Assembly: GCA_945869465.1 (NCBI GenBank)
Contig: CAMBPB010000007.1
Location: 1-64,000 of the forward strand
DNA: 64,000 nt
Source: Prosthecobacter debontii
Lineage (GTDB): Bacteria > Verrucomicrobiota > Verrucomicrobiia > Verrucomicrobiales > Akkermansiaceae
Reading direction: 5' to 3'
Shown: piece after piece, positions 20,988 through 32,457 of the stretch
Layout of the letters: the number at the start of each line of letters is the position of its first letter
Numbering within the stretch: the first letter of the stretch is position 1
Notes under the pieces: model-generated
The model's input: only the letters and a program-made list of their open reading frames with translations
The model's database searches: none
What the model was told of the DNA's origin: nothing
Program-made: the position numbers and the translations under genes

Positions 20988-23521
20988 ACAACTTCACCCC
21001 ACGCGCCCAACAAGTCCTGGCCCTCGCCCGCAAGGAAGCGGACCGCTTCAACCATTCCTACGTCGGCACCGAACACCTGCTGCTCGGCCTGATCAAACTC
21101 GGCCAGGGCGTCGCAGTCAACGTGCTCGAACGCATGGGACTCGAACTCGAAGCCGTCCGCATGGAAGTCGAAAAGGAAGTCGGCTCCGGCCCGCCGCAAA
21201 AATCCGCGGGCAATATCCCCTACACGCCACGGGTGAAAAAAGTGCTCGCCCTTGCCAATAAGGAAGCCAAGGCACTCAACCACTCCTACGTCGGCACCGA
21301 ACACCTGCTGCTCGGTCTCCTGCGGGAAGGCGAGGGCGTCGCCGCCCGCGTGCTCAAGCGCCTCGACGTGGACATCCAACGCACCCGCAACGAAATCCTC
21401 GCCGAAATCGATCCCAACTTCTCGCCTGAGGATCAGGACGACGATGACGACGATGACGGCCTCGAAGATGGCGACGGCCCCTTCGAAGAAGAAACCCCAC
21501 CGCAGCAGGCCGCTCCGGAGGGCGAGGGAAAAACCAAAACTCCGGCCCTCAAGGCTTTCGGTCGAGATCTCACCAAAGTCGCCAAGGAAGGTGGCCTGGA
21601 TCCCGTGATCGGCCGCGAAGCGGAGATCGAACGTGTCATTCAGATCCTCTGCCGCCGCACCAAAAATAACCCGGTGCTCATCGGTGAAGCCGGCGTTGGC
21701 AAAACCGCCATCGTCGAAGGACTCGCCCAGGAAATCGCCAATGGCAACGTTCCGGAAATCCTCCGCGACCGCAAGGTGATCACCCTCGACCTCGCCCTGA
21801 TGGTCGCCGGCACGAAATACCGCGGCCAGTTCGAGGAACGCATCAAGGCCGTCATGGACGAGATCCGCAAGGTGAAGAACGTGATCCTCTTCATCGACGA
21901 ACTCCACACGATCGTCGGTGCCGGTTCCGCCGAGGGGGCAATGGATGCTTCTAACATCATCAAGCCGGCACTCAGCCGCGCCGAACTCCAATGCGTCGGC
22001 GCCACCACGCTCAACGAATACCGCAAATACATCGAAAAGGACTCCGCTCTCGAGCGCCGTTTCCAACAGGTGAAAGTCGAGGAACCTTCCATCGCGGACG
22101 CCATCAAGATCCTGCAGGGCTTGCAGGAGAAATATGAGTCCCACCACAAGGCGAAGTTCACCCCCGAGGCCATCGAGGCGGCGGTGAAACTCACCTCGCG
22201 CTACCTAACCGCCCGGTTCCTGCCGGACAAGGCGATCGACGTGCTCGACGAAGCCGGTGCCCGCGCCCGCATCGGCACCATGACCCGCCCGCCCGCGATC
22301 AAACAACTCGAAGCCGAAATCGAGCGCATCAACCGCGCCAAGCTCGCCGCCATCGGCGAGCAGAATTTCGAAACCGCCGCCTCCCTGCGCGACGACGAAA
22401 AACACGCCAAGAAAAACCTCGAGGACACGCTCAAGAACTGGCGCTCCACCTCGGAGGAAACCATCGTCACCGTTACCGATGACGACATCATGGGCGTCGT
22501 TTCCAAGTGGACCGGCGTTCCGCTCCGCCGCTTGGAGGAGAAGGAAACCGAAAAGCTCCTCAAAATGGAGGATGAACTCAAGGTCCGTGTGATCGGCCAG
22601 AACGAGGCGGTCATCGCCATTTCCAAAGCGCTGCGCCGTTCCCGCGCCGACCTCAAGGACCCGCGCCGCCCGATCGGCTCATTCCTCTTCCTCGGCCCCA
22701 CCGGCGTCGGCAAGACCTACCTTGCCCGGAATCTGGCGGAATTCATGTTCGGTGATGCGGATTCGCTCATCCAGATCGACATGTCGGAATACATGGAGAA
22801 ATTCACCGCCAGCCGCCTGATCGGTTCGCCTCCGGGATATGTCGGGTATGAGGAAGGTGGCCAGCTTTCCGAAGCCGTGCGCCGCCGCCCGTATTCGGTG
22901 GTGCTCTTCGACGAAGTCGAAAAAGCCCACCCGGATGTGATGAACCTGCTGCTCCAAATCCTCGAGGAAGGCACCATCACCGATTCGTTAGGCCGCAAGA
23001 TCGATTTCCGCAACACGATCATCATCATGACCTCCAATGTCGGAGCCTCCTCCATCAAACGCCAGACCACCCTCGGTTTCGGTGCCATGTCCGAAGACCA
23101 GGCCGATCACGAAGGCATGAAGGAAAAGATCCTCGAGGAATCGAAACGTTACTTCAAACCCGAGTTCCTTAACCGTCTCGATGATCTGGTGGTCTTCCAC
23201 ATGCTGGAAAAAGTGGACCTCAACCAAATCGTCGATCTCGAGGTTTCCAAACTCGTCAAGCGCCTCGCCGACAAGGAGATCGCCCTCACCCTCACCCAGG
23301 AAGCCCGCGATTTCCTCTCCACCAAGGGCTTCGATCCCGCCTACGGCGCACGTCCGATGCGCCGCGCCGTCGAGCGTTTCCTCGAAGACCCGCTCGCCGA
23401 GGCCCTGCTTCGCGGCGACGTCAAACCGGGCGATGCCGTCAACGTCGTCAAAAAAGACGACGCCGAGGAACTGACCTTCGTCTCCACCCGCCCCGAGCCC
23501 CAGGAAGAGGCCAAAGTGTGA
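20984..23521 (+). CDS. clpC: ATP-dependent Clp protease ATP-binding subunit ClpC
   Basis: Two ClpN repeats, [25 protein letters not shown], UvrB/C-like M domain; 4-bp overlap with mcsB. Confidence 0.95.
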   Translation: MNNFTPRAQQVLALARKEADRFNHSYVGTEHLLLGLIKLGQGVAVNVLERMGLELEAVRMEVEKEVGSGPPQKSAGNIPYTPRVKKVLALANKEAKALNHSYVGTEHLLLGLLREGEGVAARVLKRLDVDIQRTRNEILAEIDPNFSPEDQDDDDDDDGLEDGDGPFEEETPPQQAAPEGEGKTKTPALKAFGRDLTKVAKEGGLDPVIGREAEIERVIQILCRRTKNNPVLIGEAGVGKTAIVEGLAQEIANGNVPEILRDRKVITLDLALMVAGTKYRGQFEERIKAVMDEIRKVKNVILFIDELHTIVGAGSAEGAMDASNIIKPALSRAELQCVGATTLNEYRKYIEKDSALERRFQQVKVEEPSIADAIKILQGLQEKYESHHKAKFTPEAIEAAVKLTSRYLTARFLPDKAIDVLDEAGARARIGTMTRPPAIKQLEAEIERINRAKLAAIGEQNFETAASLRDDEKHAKKNLEDTLKNWRSTSEETIVTVTDDDIMGVVSKWTGVPLRRLEEKETEKLLKMEDELKVRVIGQNEAVIAISKALRRSRADLKDPRRPIGSFLFLGPTGVGKTYLARNLAEFMFGDADSLIQIDMSEYMEKFTASRLIGSPPGYVGYEEGGQLSEAVRRRPYSVVLFDEVEKAHPDVMNLLLQILEEGTITDSLGRKIDFRNTIIIMTSNVGASSIKRQTTLGFGAMSEDQADHEGMKEKILEESKRYFKPEFLNRLDDLVVFHMLEKVDLNQIVDLEVSKLVKRLADKEIALTLTQEARDFLSTKGFDPAYGARPMRRAVERFLEDPLAEALLRGDVKPGDAVNVVKKDDAEELTFVSTRPEPQEEAKV

Positions 23522-26001
23522 GCTCGTTTTCCACCATGCCACTCCTCCCTTCTGTTCGCTCATCAGCGGCGCTGGTGTCTTTTACGCTGGTCCTGTTTCA
23601 CGCCGGAAACCGCATTCTTCAGGCGGCGCCAGCGCCTCCAATAGTGGACTTGACCAAGGACTCCCCGGCCAAGTCGGACAACAGCTACAATCTCGGTCCG
23701 ACGGGCGCGATGGGCTGGATGCATGTGGCGAGCGGAATGACCGAAAAGAGCCGCCAGATCCTCATCACCGCCATCGACAAGGGCTCGCCCGCCGATGGCA
23801 AACTCGAAACGGGCGATGTGATTCTCGGCGTTTTCGGCAAGCCTTTCACCACCGACGCGCGCCGGACCTTTGGGTTGGCAATCGGCCAGGCGGAGACTGA
23901 AGAGGCCCGTGGCAGCCTGCCCCTAACTGTTTGGCGCAAGGGAAAAACGCAAAATGTGGAGCTCAAGCTGCAAGTCATGGGAACCTACAGCGAGACATCT
24001 CCCTACAACTGTCCCAAGGCGGAAAAAATCCTCAACCAAGGCCTCGCCCTCATCGCCAAGGACTTCAAAAAGGAAAACCGTTTCCTGATCAATGAACTCG
24101 CCCTGCTCGCCTCGGGCAAACCCGAATACCTTGAGTTAGTGCGCAAGAGCGCGCAAGCCGTCGCGGCTGGAACACCCGATGTTGAAACGCTGTGGAAGGA
24201 CTCCAGCAAAGGCGGCATGCGCACCTGGGGTCACGGCTACAACAATCTTTTCCTCTGTGAGTATTACCTGGTCACCGGTGACAAATCCGTACTGCCCGCG
24301 ATCCGTTCCTATTCGACCACAATGGCCCGCGGCCAAGGGCACTTCGGTACCTGGGGACATGGTTATGTGCCGCCCGCGGAAACCGGCGGATTGCACGGTC
24401 CGGTGCCGCCCTATGGGCCGGTTAACGCCGCCGGGCTGCCATGCTTTGTCTCGATGGTGCTGGCCGAAAAGTGCGGCATCGTGGAACCTGAACTCAAACC
24501 CGCCATCGAACGATCTAACCGGTTTTTCGGCTACTACGTCGGCAAGGGCTCCATTCCCTATGGCGAGCACCGCCCTGGCCCCGTGCATGACGACAACGGC
24601 AAGACCAGCATGACTGCAATGGCCTTCGCCTTGCAGGGCAAACAGACCGAGTCGCGCTTTTTCTCCAAGATGGTCACCGCATCCTACGAGTCCCGCGAAT
24701 GGGGGCACGGTGGAAATGGTTTCAGTTATGTCTGGGGACCGATCGCCGCCAACTGCGGCGGACCTAAAGCCATGGCCGCTTTCATGAAGGAACTCCGGTG
24801 GTTCTACGATCTGGCGCGGCGTGCGGATGGATCGTTTGTTTATACCGCGACCGGTGGGGGCGGCGTCGCCAGCAGCTATCGCGGCGTCTTCAACTCGACC
24901 GCCTCATATATGTTAGGCTATGCCGTGCCGCTGAAAAAAATCGCCCTCACCGGTCGCGATTTCCAGCCCGCCTCATGGCTCACCGACGCCGACGTTGCCG
25001 AAGCCATCGCCGCCGAACGATGGGTCGGCGAAAACTCCCACGAAAATCGCACGGTGAAACAATTGCTCGCCGGCTTGGAGTCATGGTCGCCGCTCGAAAG
25101 GACCCGCTCGGCGGAGGAACTCGGCAAGCGTGAGGATGACGTGCTCCCGCAATTGCTGGAACTGACCCGCAGCAGGAATCCCAACGCCCGGCTCGGCGCG
25201 GTCGGCGCGCTCGGCTACTTGAAATCGCGCGCTGTGCCAGCGCTCGATGCCCTTGCCAGCCTGCTCAGTGACGACGACCGCTGGCTGCGTGTCCAGACGG
25301 CCGAGGCGCTTCGCACCATCGGCCAGGATGCGAAGCCGGTCCTGCCCCAGATGCTCAAGGCCGCTACTGTTAGAGATGATGCCGATGCGATGCAATTCGG
25401 TGTCGGCGCGCTGGCCTACGCCTTGTTTTATCCCGGCGGCGCATACGGTCCGAGAGGGATCCTGGCAGGCAACATCGCGGATATTCCCAAGGAGCAGATC
25501 TATCCGGTGATCCGCTCCGTAGCCGCCAACCCGGACTCCGCCGCGCGCGGATGTCTGCGTTCCACCTACGAAATCCTCACTCTTGAGGACACACAAGCCC
25601 TCGCCTCGGAGATCGTGGACAGCATCGAAAGCATGGCCCCGGCAAACACGATGTTCTCCAAAGGCGTCCGCCTCGCCGGCATCAAGGCGCTGGCCCGCCT
25701 GCGGATTGAAGAGGGGATTCCTCTAACCATCATGATGATGCGGCTCACGGATTGGGGGAAGGCCTACATCATCGGTGAGTCACTCGATGTCTTGAAACAA
25801 TATCGCGGAGCCGCCAAATCCGCGCTGCCTGAGTTGAGAAAAATGGAAGTCGAATTTCGCACGATGAAGAAGGAACACGACAAGCTCGTGGAGGTGATCG
25901 CGATCATCGAGAAGGACACTCATCCACCCGAACTCGTCAGCCTGAAAGATTATCTCAAAAACGGCAAGGCAGGCAGAGCGGGTCCGCAGCCATTGCGGTG
26001 A
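23518..26001 (+). CDS. DUF6288-type secreted protein with PDZ-like N-terminus and HEAT-like C-terminus
   Basis: GTG start overlapping the clpC stop (ATG at 23536 is an alternative); [40 protein letters not shown]-like repeats near the C-terminus. Confidence 0.75.
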   Translation: MSSFSTMPLLPSVRSSAALVSFTLVLFHAGNRILQAAPAPPIVDLTKDSPAKSDNSYNLGPTGAMGWMHVASGMTEKSRQILITAIDKGSPADGKLETGDVILGVFGKPFTTDARRTFGLAIGQAETEEARGSLPLTVWRKGKTQNVELKLQVMGTYSETSPYNCPKAEKILNQGLALIAKDFKKENRFLINELALLASGKPEYLELVRKSAQAVAAGTPDVETLWKDSSKGGMRTWGHGYNNLFLCEYYLVTGDKSVLPAIRSYSTTMARGQGHFGTWGHGYVPPAETGGLHGPVPPYGPVNAAGLPCFVSMVLAEKCGIVEPELKPAIERSNRFFGYYVGKGSIPYGEHRPGPVHDDNGKTSMTAMAFALQGKQTESRFFSKMVTASYESREWGHGGNGFSYVWGPIAANCGGPKAMAAFMKELRWFYDLARRADGSFVYTATGGGGVASSYRGVFNSTASYMLGYAVPLKKIALTGRDFQPASWLTDADVAEAIAAERWVGENSHENRTVKQLLAGLESWSPLERTRSAEELGKREDDVLPQLLELTRSRNPNARLGAVGALGYLKSRAVPALDALASLLSDDDRWLRVQTAEALRTIGQDAKPVLPQMLKAATVRDDADAMQFGVGALAYALFYPGGAYGPRGILAGNIADIPKEQIYPVIRSVAANPDSAARGCLRSTYEILTLEDTQALASEIVDSIESMAPANTMFSKGVRLAGIKALARLRIEEGIPLTIMMMRLTDWGKAYIIGESLDVLKQYRGAAKSALPELRKMEVEFRTMKKEHDKLVEVIAIIEKDTHPPELVSLKDYLKNGKAGRAGPQPLR

Positions 26002-26168
26002 GATGCCGATCGCAAGCTCCTGCCGGTGTCGCGGTCCGGGGTTTTTTCGGAAAGATTGCTCTGGATTTGTAAGGATCGCGCTTGATTCAAGGTATGATTT
26101 CACTCTGTTGCATGAGGGCGAATCCATTCTTCCCATCTGCAAGAACCCTTTGAAATAGGAGACCATTC

Positions 26169-27866
26169 ATGAAAACCAAGCATTCATTCACCTTGAAGTC
26201 ATTCATCACCTGCACCGTTCTGTGCTCGCTTCCCGCAATGCTTGATGCATGGGAACCCGGCGCGGCGGTCGTGGAGAAATCCGTGGCGTCCGGTGACTTC
26301 GCCAGCTACCTGAACGACGCCACCGCATGGCTAAGACAACAGGCCCCCGCCGGCGACAAACTCAATGAAGCCGCGCTCGTCGCCCTTCTCAAGGATCCGG
26401 TTTTCGCCAATACGCTCAACCAGAGGCAACTCATCTTTAAGACCGGCGCGGACAAATTGGCTGCCTTCGCCAAGGCGGATCCGGCCAACCAGGCGTTTCT
26501 GACCTACCTGCTGAAGAACACGCAGGCGTTGGACTTGTATCTCGAGGCCTGCATCCCGATCGGACTCGCCGCCCGGGAGCAGAATGGATACACGCTCTCG
26601 ACAGCGCCTCTGGAAACTTGGAGGAAGATCCACACTGCAGACTCGGACGCCAAGGACGGACTCTATCAGCGGCTGGCCATCGCCGCTTCGATCGCTCCTC
26701 CCGGCAGCGGCGCTCCGGGTGCGGGTCAGGCAAAAACGCAATCCGATCCGGTCGAACGCTACAAGCATTTCAAGACGGCTCACAAAAACAAGGAACTCTT
26801 TCCAAGTTTCGACAATCTGAGCGTTTGGGAACTTTCCAAGGTGACCCAGTCCGGCGCGTCTAACGAGGATCTGGCATGGGGTCGCCAAATGATCAACGCC
26901 TGGCGTCCGGACCTGCGAGTCAATGAGATGGTGGTGAACTCGACGAGCGAAGTCTGGCGCAGAAACTCACCGATCGATTTTGCCGGCACCTTCAAGAACG
27001 TGCTCGCGGGTGGTGGCAAATGCGGCCCCCGTTCCTCGTGGTCCGTCTTCATCTGCCAGGCTTTCGGCGTTCCAGCCATCGGTGTGGGCCAGCCAGCCCA
27101 CGCCTGCGTGGCCTACAAGGCCGCCAATCCGATGACCGAACCACAGCCCGGCAGCGCTTGGAAAGTGGGCTACGGCCGCGGTTGGCCGTTTTCAAAACTT
27201 GAAGGCATGAGCGGCCCCGATTTTCTAGCAGGAGTCGGGGAGCGGGCGCACGCGGCGGAGTTTTCCCAAGTGGAGCGCCTGCGTTGGTTCGCCTCGGCGC
27301 TTCCCGCGCCTGATCCAGCATCCGCAGTCATGGCCGTCGCCCACAAGATCCAGAAGGGCCTAACGGAAGTCAAGACGGACATCACCGCCTCGCTCAAGGC
27401 GGATGAAGCCGAGAAGGAACTGACTCCGGAAGCGAAGGCCGCGAAGGCCTCGGCGGAATCCTCGAAAGGACCGATCAAGGTCGCGGCAGGCACGACACGC
27501 ATCGAGGCGGTTGCCTTTTCCAGTATGCTGGCCGCGCGCGTCCTGAAGAGTTTCCCGGAGGGCAGGCAGGTCAATTTTGACAAGAGCATCGATGAAAGCT
27601 GGGTGGAATACCCCCTCGATGTGGCGAATGCGGGAACCTATTCGCTTCAAATCAAAGGGGCTGCCGCAAATGTCGATCAGGTCCTGAACGTCAAGGCCGG
27701 TGCCGGTGAAGTCGTGAATATCAAGCTTCCGCACTCCACCGGTCTGTGGGACATGACTCCGGCGGTGGAGATCAAACTTGATAAGGGCCAGCAGACCCTG
27801 AGGGTTTCCGCTCCCTTACAACGGGGCGTCGCCATTCAATCCCTTGAGCTCAAATCAAAGAACTAA
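26169..27866 (+). CDS. Secreted transglutaminase-like fold protein
   Basis: Signal peptide; LAGGGKCGPRSSWSVFICQAFGVPAIGVGQPAHACVAYKA has Cys..His transglutaminase-like arrangement. Confidence 0.6.
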   Translation: MKTKHSFTLKSFITCTVLCSLPAMLDAWEPGAAVVEKSVASGDFASYLNDATAWLRQQAPAGDKLNEAALVALLKDPVFANTLNQRQLIFKTGADKLAAFAKADPANQAFLTYLLKNTQALDLYLEACIPIGLAAREQNGYTLSTAPLETWRKIHTADSDAKDGLYQRLAIAASIAPPGSGAPGAGQAKTQSDPVERYKHFKTAHKNKELFPSFDNLSVWELSKVTQSGASNEDLAWGRQMINAWRPDLRVNEMVVNSTSEVWRRNSPIDFAGTFKNVLAGGGKCGPRSSWSVFICQAFGVPAIGVGQPAHACVAYKAANPMTEPQPGSAWKVGYGRGWPFSKLEGMSGPDFLAGVGERAHAAEFSQVERLRWFASALPAPDPASAVMAVAHKIQKGLTEVKTDITASLKADEAEKELTPEAKAAKASAESSKGPIKVAAGTTRIEAVAFSSMLAARVLKSFPEGRQVNFDKSIDESWVEYPLDVANAGTYSLQIKGAAANVDQVLNVKAGAGEVVNIKLPHSTGLWDMTPAVEIKLDKGQQTLRVSAPLQRGVAIQSLELKSKN

Positions 27867-27871
27867 CTTAC

Positions 27872-29245
27872 ATGATTCCCCCTCGTTTTTCTGCCCTCCT
27901 GGGCTTGACCGCCCTATCGTTGCTGCCATCCAACCCTCTGGCTGCCGCGGAGAAGCCGGCGGCCAAGCCTAACATTGTTCTCTGCATGACGGATGACCAG
28001 GGCTGGGGCGATGTCAGTTACAACGGACTCAAGAAGATCCAGACTCCCAATCTCGACGCCATGGCCGCGTCCGGTTTGCGTTTCGACCGTTTTTACTCCC
28101 AACATCCGAGTTGCTCGCCGACGCGCGCCAGTGTGATGACCGGCCGCCATCCCTATCGAATGAAGTGCGATTGGCCGGGCATGACGCTGCGCGAGGGGGA
28201 GATCACCATCGCCCAGGCACTGAAACACGTCGGCTACACCACCGGCCATTTCGGCAAGTGGCATTTGGCCGGGGGCAAGTCGGGCGGCGGCCGGGTGATG
28301 CCCAATACCGAGCAATTCTCGCCGGTGAATGTAGGCTTCGACGAATCGTTCTCGGTTTCTAACTACTTCGAGCCCGACTGGACTTTCGGCCACAACGGTG
28401 TGCCGGAAAAGACCACCGGGGAAGGGTCGGACGTGATTGTTGACAGGGCGCTCAAGTTCATGGCCAGCGCGGTGGATCAGAAAAAGCCGTTCTTGGCGGT
28501 GATTTGGTACGGCAGCCCGCACGTGCCGCTCAAGCCGGCCGAAGAGGACCTCAAGGCAGCCGGCGGCCAACCGTTTTACGGCGAGATCATCGGGGTCGAC
28601 CGCAGCATGGGCACGCTGCGCGCCGGCCTGCGCAAGCTCGGCGTCGCCGACAACACCCTGCTGATGTTCTGCAGCGACAACGGCGCGTGGATGGACGGAA
28701 ACCCGCCGTCGGACCAATTCGGTTCGAATGGAATCCTGCGGGGCCACAAGGGTGAACTGTGGGAGGGCGGCATCCGCGTGCCCGGCATCATCGAATGGCC
28801 GGCCAGGATCAAGAAGCCCTTCCGGACCGATGTTCCCGCCGTCACCAGCGACATCTATCCAACCGTGATGGACATCGTCAAGCTGCAGGTGCCCAACCAA
28901 GTCAAGCCGCTCGACGGCATCAGCCTGCTGCCATTGATCGACGGAGAGATGAAGCAGCGACCGCAGCCGATCGGGTTCTGGCATCACGGTGAAACCGGCC
29001 TCGAGGACGGCCCGGTCGTTTGGAGTGACAACCAGTATAAACTCCACAGGCGCGCCCCGGACAAATTCGAGTTGTATGATCTGACCACCGACATTTCGGA
29101 AAAAACCGACCTTGCGGACAAACATCCGGAGATCGTGACCCGGATGAAAACCGAAATGCAGGAATGGCTGAAGTCCGTTGAGCGCAGCCGCCAAGGACTG
29201 GATTATCCGGACAAGAAGGTGATCAAAGCGGCAAAATCCAAGTGA
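27872..29245 (+). CDS. Secreted sulfatase (type I, Cys motif)
   Basis: PNIVLCMTDDQGWGDVSYNG; CSPTRASVMTGRHPYR formylglycine motif. Confidence 0.92.
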   Translation: MIPPRFSALLGLTALSLLPSNPLAAAEKPAAKPNIVLCMTDDQGWGDVSYNGLKKIQTPNLDAMAASGLRFDRFYSQHPSCSPTRASVMTGRHPYRMKCDWPGMTLREGEITIAQALKHVGYTTGHFGKWHLAGGKSGGGRVMPNTEQFSPVNVGFDESFSVSNYFEPDWTFGHNGVPEKTTGEGSDVIVDRALKFMASAVDQKKPFLAVIWYGSPHVPLKPAEEDLKAAGGQPFYGEIIGVDRSMGTLRAGLRKLGVADNTLLMFCSDNGAWMDGNPPSDQFGSNGILRGHKGELWEGGIRVPGIIEWPARIKKPFRTDVPAVTSDIYPTVMDIVKLQVPNQVKPLDGISLLPLIDGEMKQRPQPIGFWHHGETGLEDGPVVWSDNQYKLHRRAPDKFELYDLTTDISEKTDLADKHPEIVTRMKTEMQEWLKSVERSRQGLDYPDKKVIKAAKSK

Positions 29246-29314
29246 GCATGGCTGTCTCTCGACCCGGGAATTGAGGAAAGATTCCCGGCTGCCAAGCCAT
29301 AAACCTTACGCTGC

Positions 29315-31699
29315 ATGGGATTTCTAACGACCTATGCCTGTGGAAGCGCAGCCCCGACAGTCGCGATCGCGGCAGCGTTTGTTGTGTTAGCACCGACCGG
29401 TGCCCGGAGCGCGCCGGCGGACGAGGGGCACATGCAGGCCGAGGCCGAGCGGATCGTTTCGCAATACAAGACCGTGTTCGACGCGCCGCCTGGCGGAGTG
29501 CCGTCGCGGGATTCGGCCCGGGGGCCGCTTCTGGGAAACGGTGATTTAGGAGCGGTTATCAGCGGCGCCCCGGAGGCTCAGTGCTTTTGGCTCAGCAAAA
29601 ACAATTTCTGGTGCATGAAGGATGGCCACCGGCAGGGCGGCCCGCGGCTTTTCGGCGGCTTGGAAATCAACATCCCGGCGCTTGCCGGTGCCACCTATCA
29701 GCTCGAACAACAGCTTCACCCGGCGATTACGACCTCCAGGTTCTCCAAGGACGGAACCACCGTCACGATGCGCTCGCTGGTCGCCGCGACGGCACCGTTC
29801 CTGCTGGTCGAACTCGCCGTCGATGGCAAACCGGTCGAAGTGGACACCCGTTTGTGGGCGGCCCCCGGCCGCGGTTCCAAGGAGGATCTCGGCCGCAAGG
29901 ACGCGGTGCTATGGGCGACCAAGGCATTCGCCGAAGAGGTGAAAATCCCCACCTCCGCAGCCTGTGCGCTGACAGTGATCGGTGCCAAGACCACCATGCC
30001 CGCCCTGGAGCCGGTGGTTGAGCAGGTCATTGCCGATCCGCCGCCCAAACGGCCGCCGCCGCGCAAGTCGAAATCCCAGCCGGGGCCGAAGTTTACACTC
30101 CAACCGGGCGAAAAAGTCACGGTCGCGGTGGCGCTCCAAAGTTCCTACGATGGCAAGGATCCGCTGGCCGCGGCGCAGCAGATGGCCAACGGACTCAACC
30201 ATGACAAGGTGAAACGGCTCGTTACGAATCACCTCCAGTGGTGGCGGGAATTCTGGGCGCATTCGCTGGTGGAAATCGGAGACCCGTTGATCGAACAACG
30301 CTACTATCTATCCAACTACCTCATGGGCAGCGGCAGCCGTGACAAGGAATTCCCCCAGGGTTTGTTCGGAGTCTGGGTCACCGATGACGATCCGCGCTGG
30401 GCCGGCGACTACCACCTCAACTACAACTATCAGGCTCCGTTTTACGGACTGTATTCTTCCAACCACATCGAGCAGGCCGCCCCCTACCATGCTCCGATCC
30501 TCGATTTCATGGAGCGCGGCCGCTATTATGCGGAAAAACTGCTCGGCACCCGCGGAGTCTATTACTCGGTGGGGATCGGCCCCAAGGGGATCGAGACCTG
30601 CCTTAAGGGGAACCTGACGGACAAGAACTATCAGGAGGGAGGTTTCTTCTCGGGTCAGAAGTGCAACGCCGCCTATTCCGTCGTGCCTATGTCCATGCAT
30701 TGGTATCACACGTATGACAAGGACTACGCGAAGATGGTCTATCCATTCGTGCTGGAAGTGGCGAACTTCTGGGAAGACTACCTGAAGTTCGAAAATGGCC
30801 GCTACGTGATCTACAATGACTGTATCGTCGAGGCCATGGACACCCCTGGAGGAATCGGTGACAAGGATTTCAATTCGATCATGTCGCTGGGCTTGGTGCG
30901 CAACGCGTTTGAGACGGCCTTGGACATGGGCAGGGAGCTGGGTATCGATGCCCACCGGCATCAGAAGTGGCAGCACATCCTGAAGCACCTAAGTGACTTT
31001 CCGACGTTCGAGAAGGACGGCAAGACGGTGTTTCGCTACACGGAGAAGGGTATCGACTGGTGGCCGAACAACACCTGCGGTATTCAGCATATCTATCCGG
31101 CCGGAGCCATTGGCCTGGACAGCGATCCGAAGCTGCTCGGCATCTCGCGCAACACGATTGCCGCGCACAACCGGTGGATCGACAACAATGGAATGAACAG
31201 TTTCTACCCGGCGGCGGTTAGGGTGGCCTATGATCCGGCGATCATCCTCAAGGAACTGCGCGGGATGATCGAGACCAAAGGCGGCGCCAACGGATTGACC
31301 ATCGGCATCGTCGAGGGTATCGAGAATTGCAGCATCGTGCCTAACACCATCAACGAGATGTTGTGCATGGGCCACGGCCACGTCCTGCGCATGTTCCCCG
31401 TGTGGCCGAAAGACAAGGACGCGCGCTTCCAAAACCTTCGGACGTGGGGCGCATTCCTCGTCTCCAGCGAACTCAAGGGCGGCGAGGTGAAATTCGTGGA
31501 AATCCTCAGCGAGAAGGGGCGCGCTTGCACGCTCGTGAATCCGTGGCCGGCCAAGTCGGTGGACGTCTATCGAAATGGAAAGAAAGTCGAAACACTCAAG
31601 GGCGAGCGGATCACTCTGAAGACCGAAGCCGGTGCGACGGTCCTGCTGGGTCCGGAAGGCGCGGCTCCGCCTGTCGAGAGATTTATAAGGGCTAATTGA
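29315..31699 (+). CDS. GH95-like (alpha,alpha)6 glycoside hydrolase
   Basis: LGNGDLGAVISGAPEAQCFWLSKNNFW; YHLNYNYQAPFYGLYSSNHIEQAAPY; GGANGLTIGIVEGIENCSIVPNTINEMLCMGHG. Confidence 0.65.
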   Translation: MGFLTTYACGSAAPTVAIAAAFVVLAPTGARSAPADEGHMQAEAERIVSQYKTVFDAPPGGVPSRDSARGPLLGNGDLGAVISGAPEAQCFWLSKNNFWCMKDGHRQGGPRLFGGLEINIPALAGATYQLEQQLHPAITTSRFSKDGTTVTMRSLVAATAPFLLVELAVDGKPVEVDTRLWAAPGRGSKEDLGRKDAVLWATKAFAEEVKIPTSAACALTVIGAKTTMPALEPVVEQVIADPPPKRPPPRKSKSQPGPKFTLQPGEKVTVAVALQSSYDGKDPLAAAQQMANGLNHDKVKRLVTNHLQWWREFWAHSLVEIGDPLIEQRYYLSNYLMGSGSRDKEFPQGLFGVWVTDDDPRWAGDYHLNYNYQAPFYGLYSSNHIEQAAPYHAPILDFMERGRYYAEKLLGTRGVYYSVGIGPKGIETCLKGNLTDKNYQEGGFFSGQKCNAAYSVVPMSMHWYHTYDKDYAKMVYPFVLEVANFWEDYLKFENGRYVIYNDCIVEAMDTPGGIGDKDFNSIMSLGLVRNAFETALDMGRELGIDAHRHQKWQHILKHLSDFPTFEKDGKTVFRYTEKGIDWWPNNTCGIQHIYPAGAIGLDSDPKLLGISRNTIAAHNRWIDNNGMNSFYPAAVRVAYDPAIILKELRGMIETKGGANGLTIGIVEGIENCSIVPNTINEMLCMGHGHVLRMFPVWPKDKDARFQNLRTWGAFLVSSELKGGEVKFVEILSEKGRACTLVNPWPAKSVDVYRNGKKVETLKGERITLKTEAGATVLLGPEGAAPPVERFIRAN

Positions 31700-31715
31700 T
31701 TGGACAGCGCGGGGC

Positions 31716-31997
31716 TTACGTGAAGCGGAATTCCAGGTGGAAAACATAGAGCCAAGGGATGCGCGGATCAATGCTCTGCTGCCGCACTTTCTCGGCAAAA
31801 TCCTCAGAGTGGGTGCGCAGCAACTCGGCGTTTGAGGCGTTGTAATAGGTGGCTAGAACGGTTTCGTGGCAAGAAGTGCTGCAGCCCGTGATGGCTCCAT
31901 GTTCCGGGTCGACGAGAGGAAGCGTGACGGCCGATCTTGCCGCCCGCGGCAACCTGTTGGTTGCCGCGCTGGCGGACGATGTCTGGTTCGCCCACAA
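31716..31997 (-). pseudogene. Possible gene remnant
   Basis: Protein-like ITGCSTSCHETVLATYYNASNAELLRTHSEDFAEKVRQQSIDPRIPWLYVFHLEFRFT without a convincing upstream half. Confidence 0.22.
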
Positions 31998-32184
31998 GGA
32001 TCCCGGTGGGCAGATGGAACAAGTTGCCCGCAGGATTGAGGAATGGGGGCGCTAATTCTTGTCGCGTTCCGAGTCCTTCAGAATCCCATACAGCGGACGG
32101 CCTGAGACTCGCAGGTCGAAGCTTGAAACGTTTCAGTCTGAGCGCGCTGCCAAAGCTTGATCTATCAAAAGCTATTTTGCTTTC

Positions 32185-32457
32185 ATGCCAACGACTCTTC
32201 GTATATATGATCCTCTTTACCGGGAGGCCAGAGCCGAAGCCGCGAGGGCGGGTGTGAGCCTGACCCGTTTTCTCGAAGAGGGCTTGCGCTTGCGCTTGGA
32301 GAAAAAGATGACCCTGCCCACCGCTCCCCATTCGTTCCGGGCTTACGCTGCCGTGAAACCCGATACCCGGACCTGGGAGGAAATTCGCCAGGTGGCCGAC
32401 GAGGAGCAGGAAGCGCACGATCTGGCCAAACTGAGCCTTCACGCCCGCCAATCCTGA
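32185..32457 (+). CDS. VapB-like ribbon-helix-helix antitoxin
   Basis: TTLRIYDPLYREARAEAARAGVSLTRFLEEGLRLRL; overlaps the next ORF by ATGA-type coupling. Confidence 0.75.
   Translation: MPTTLRIYDPLYREARAEAARAGVSLTRFLEEGLRLRLEKKMTLPTAPHSFRAYAAVKPDTRTWEEIRQVADEEQEAHDLAKLSLHARQS

Noticed and set aside
20726-22147. 473-aa minus-strand ORF opposite mcsB/clpC
   Set aside because: Shadow of two strongly conserved genes.
27914-29194. 426-aa minus-strand ORF opposite the sulfatase
   Set aside because: Shadow ORF; the sulfatase has clear active-site motifs.
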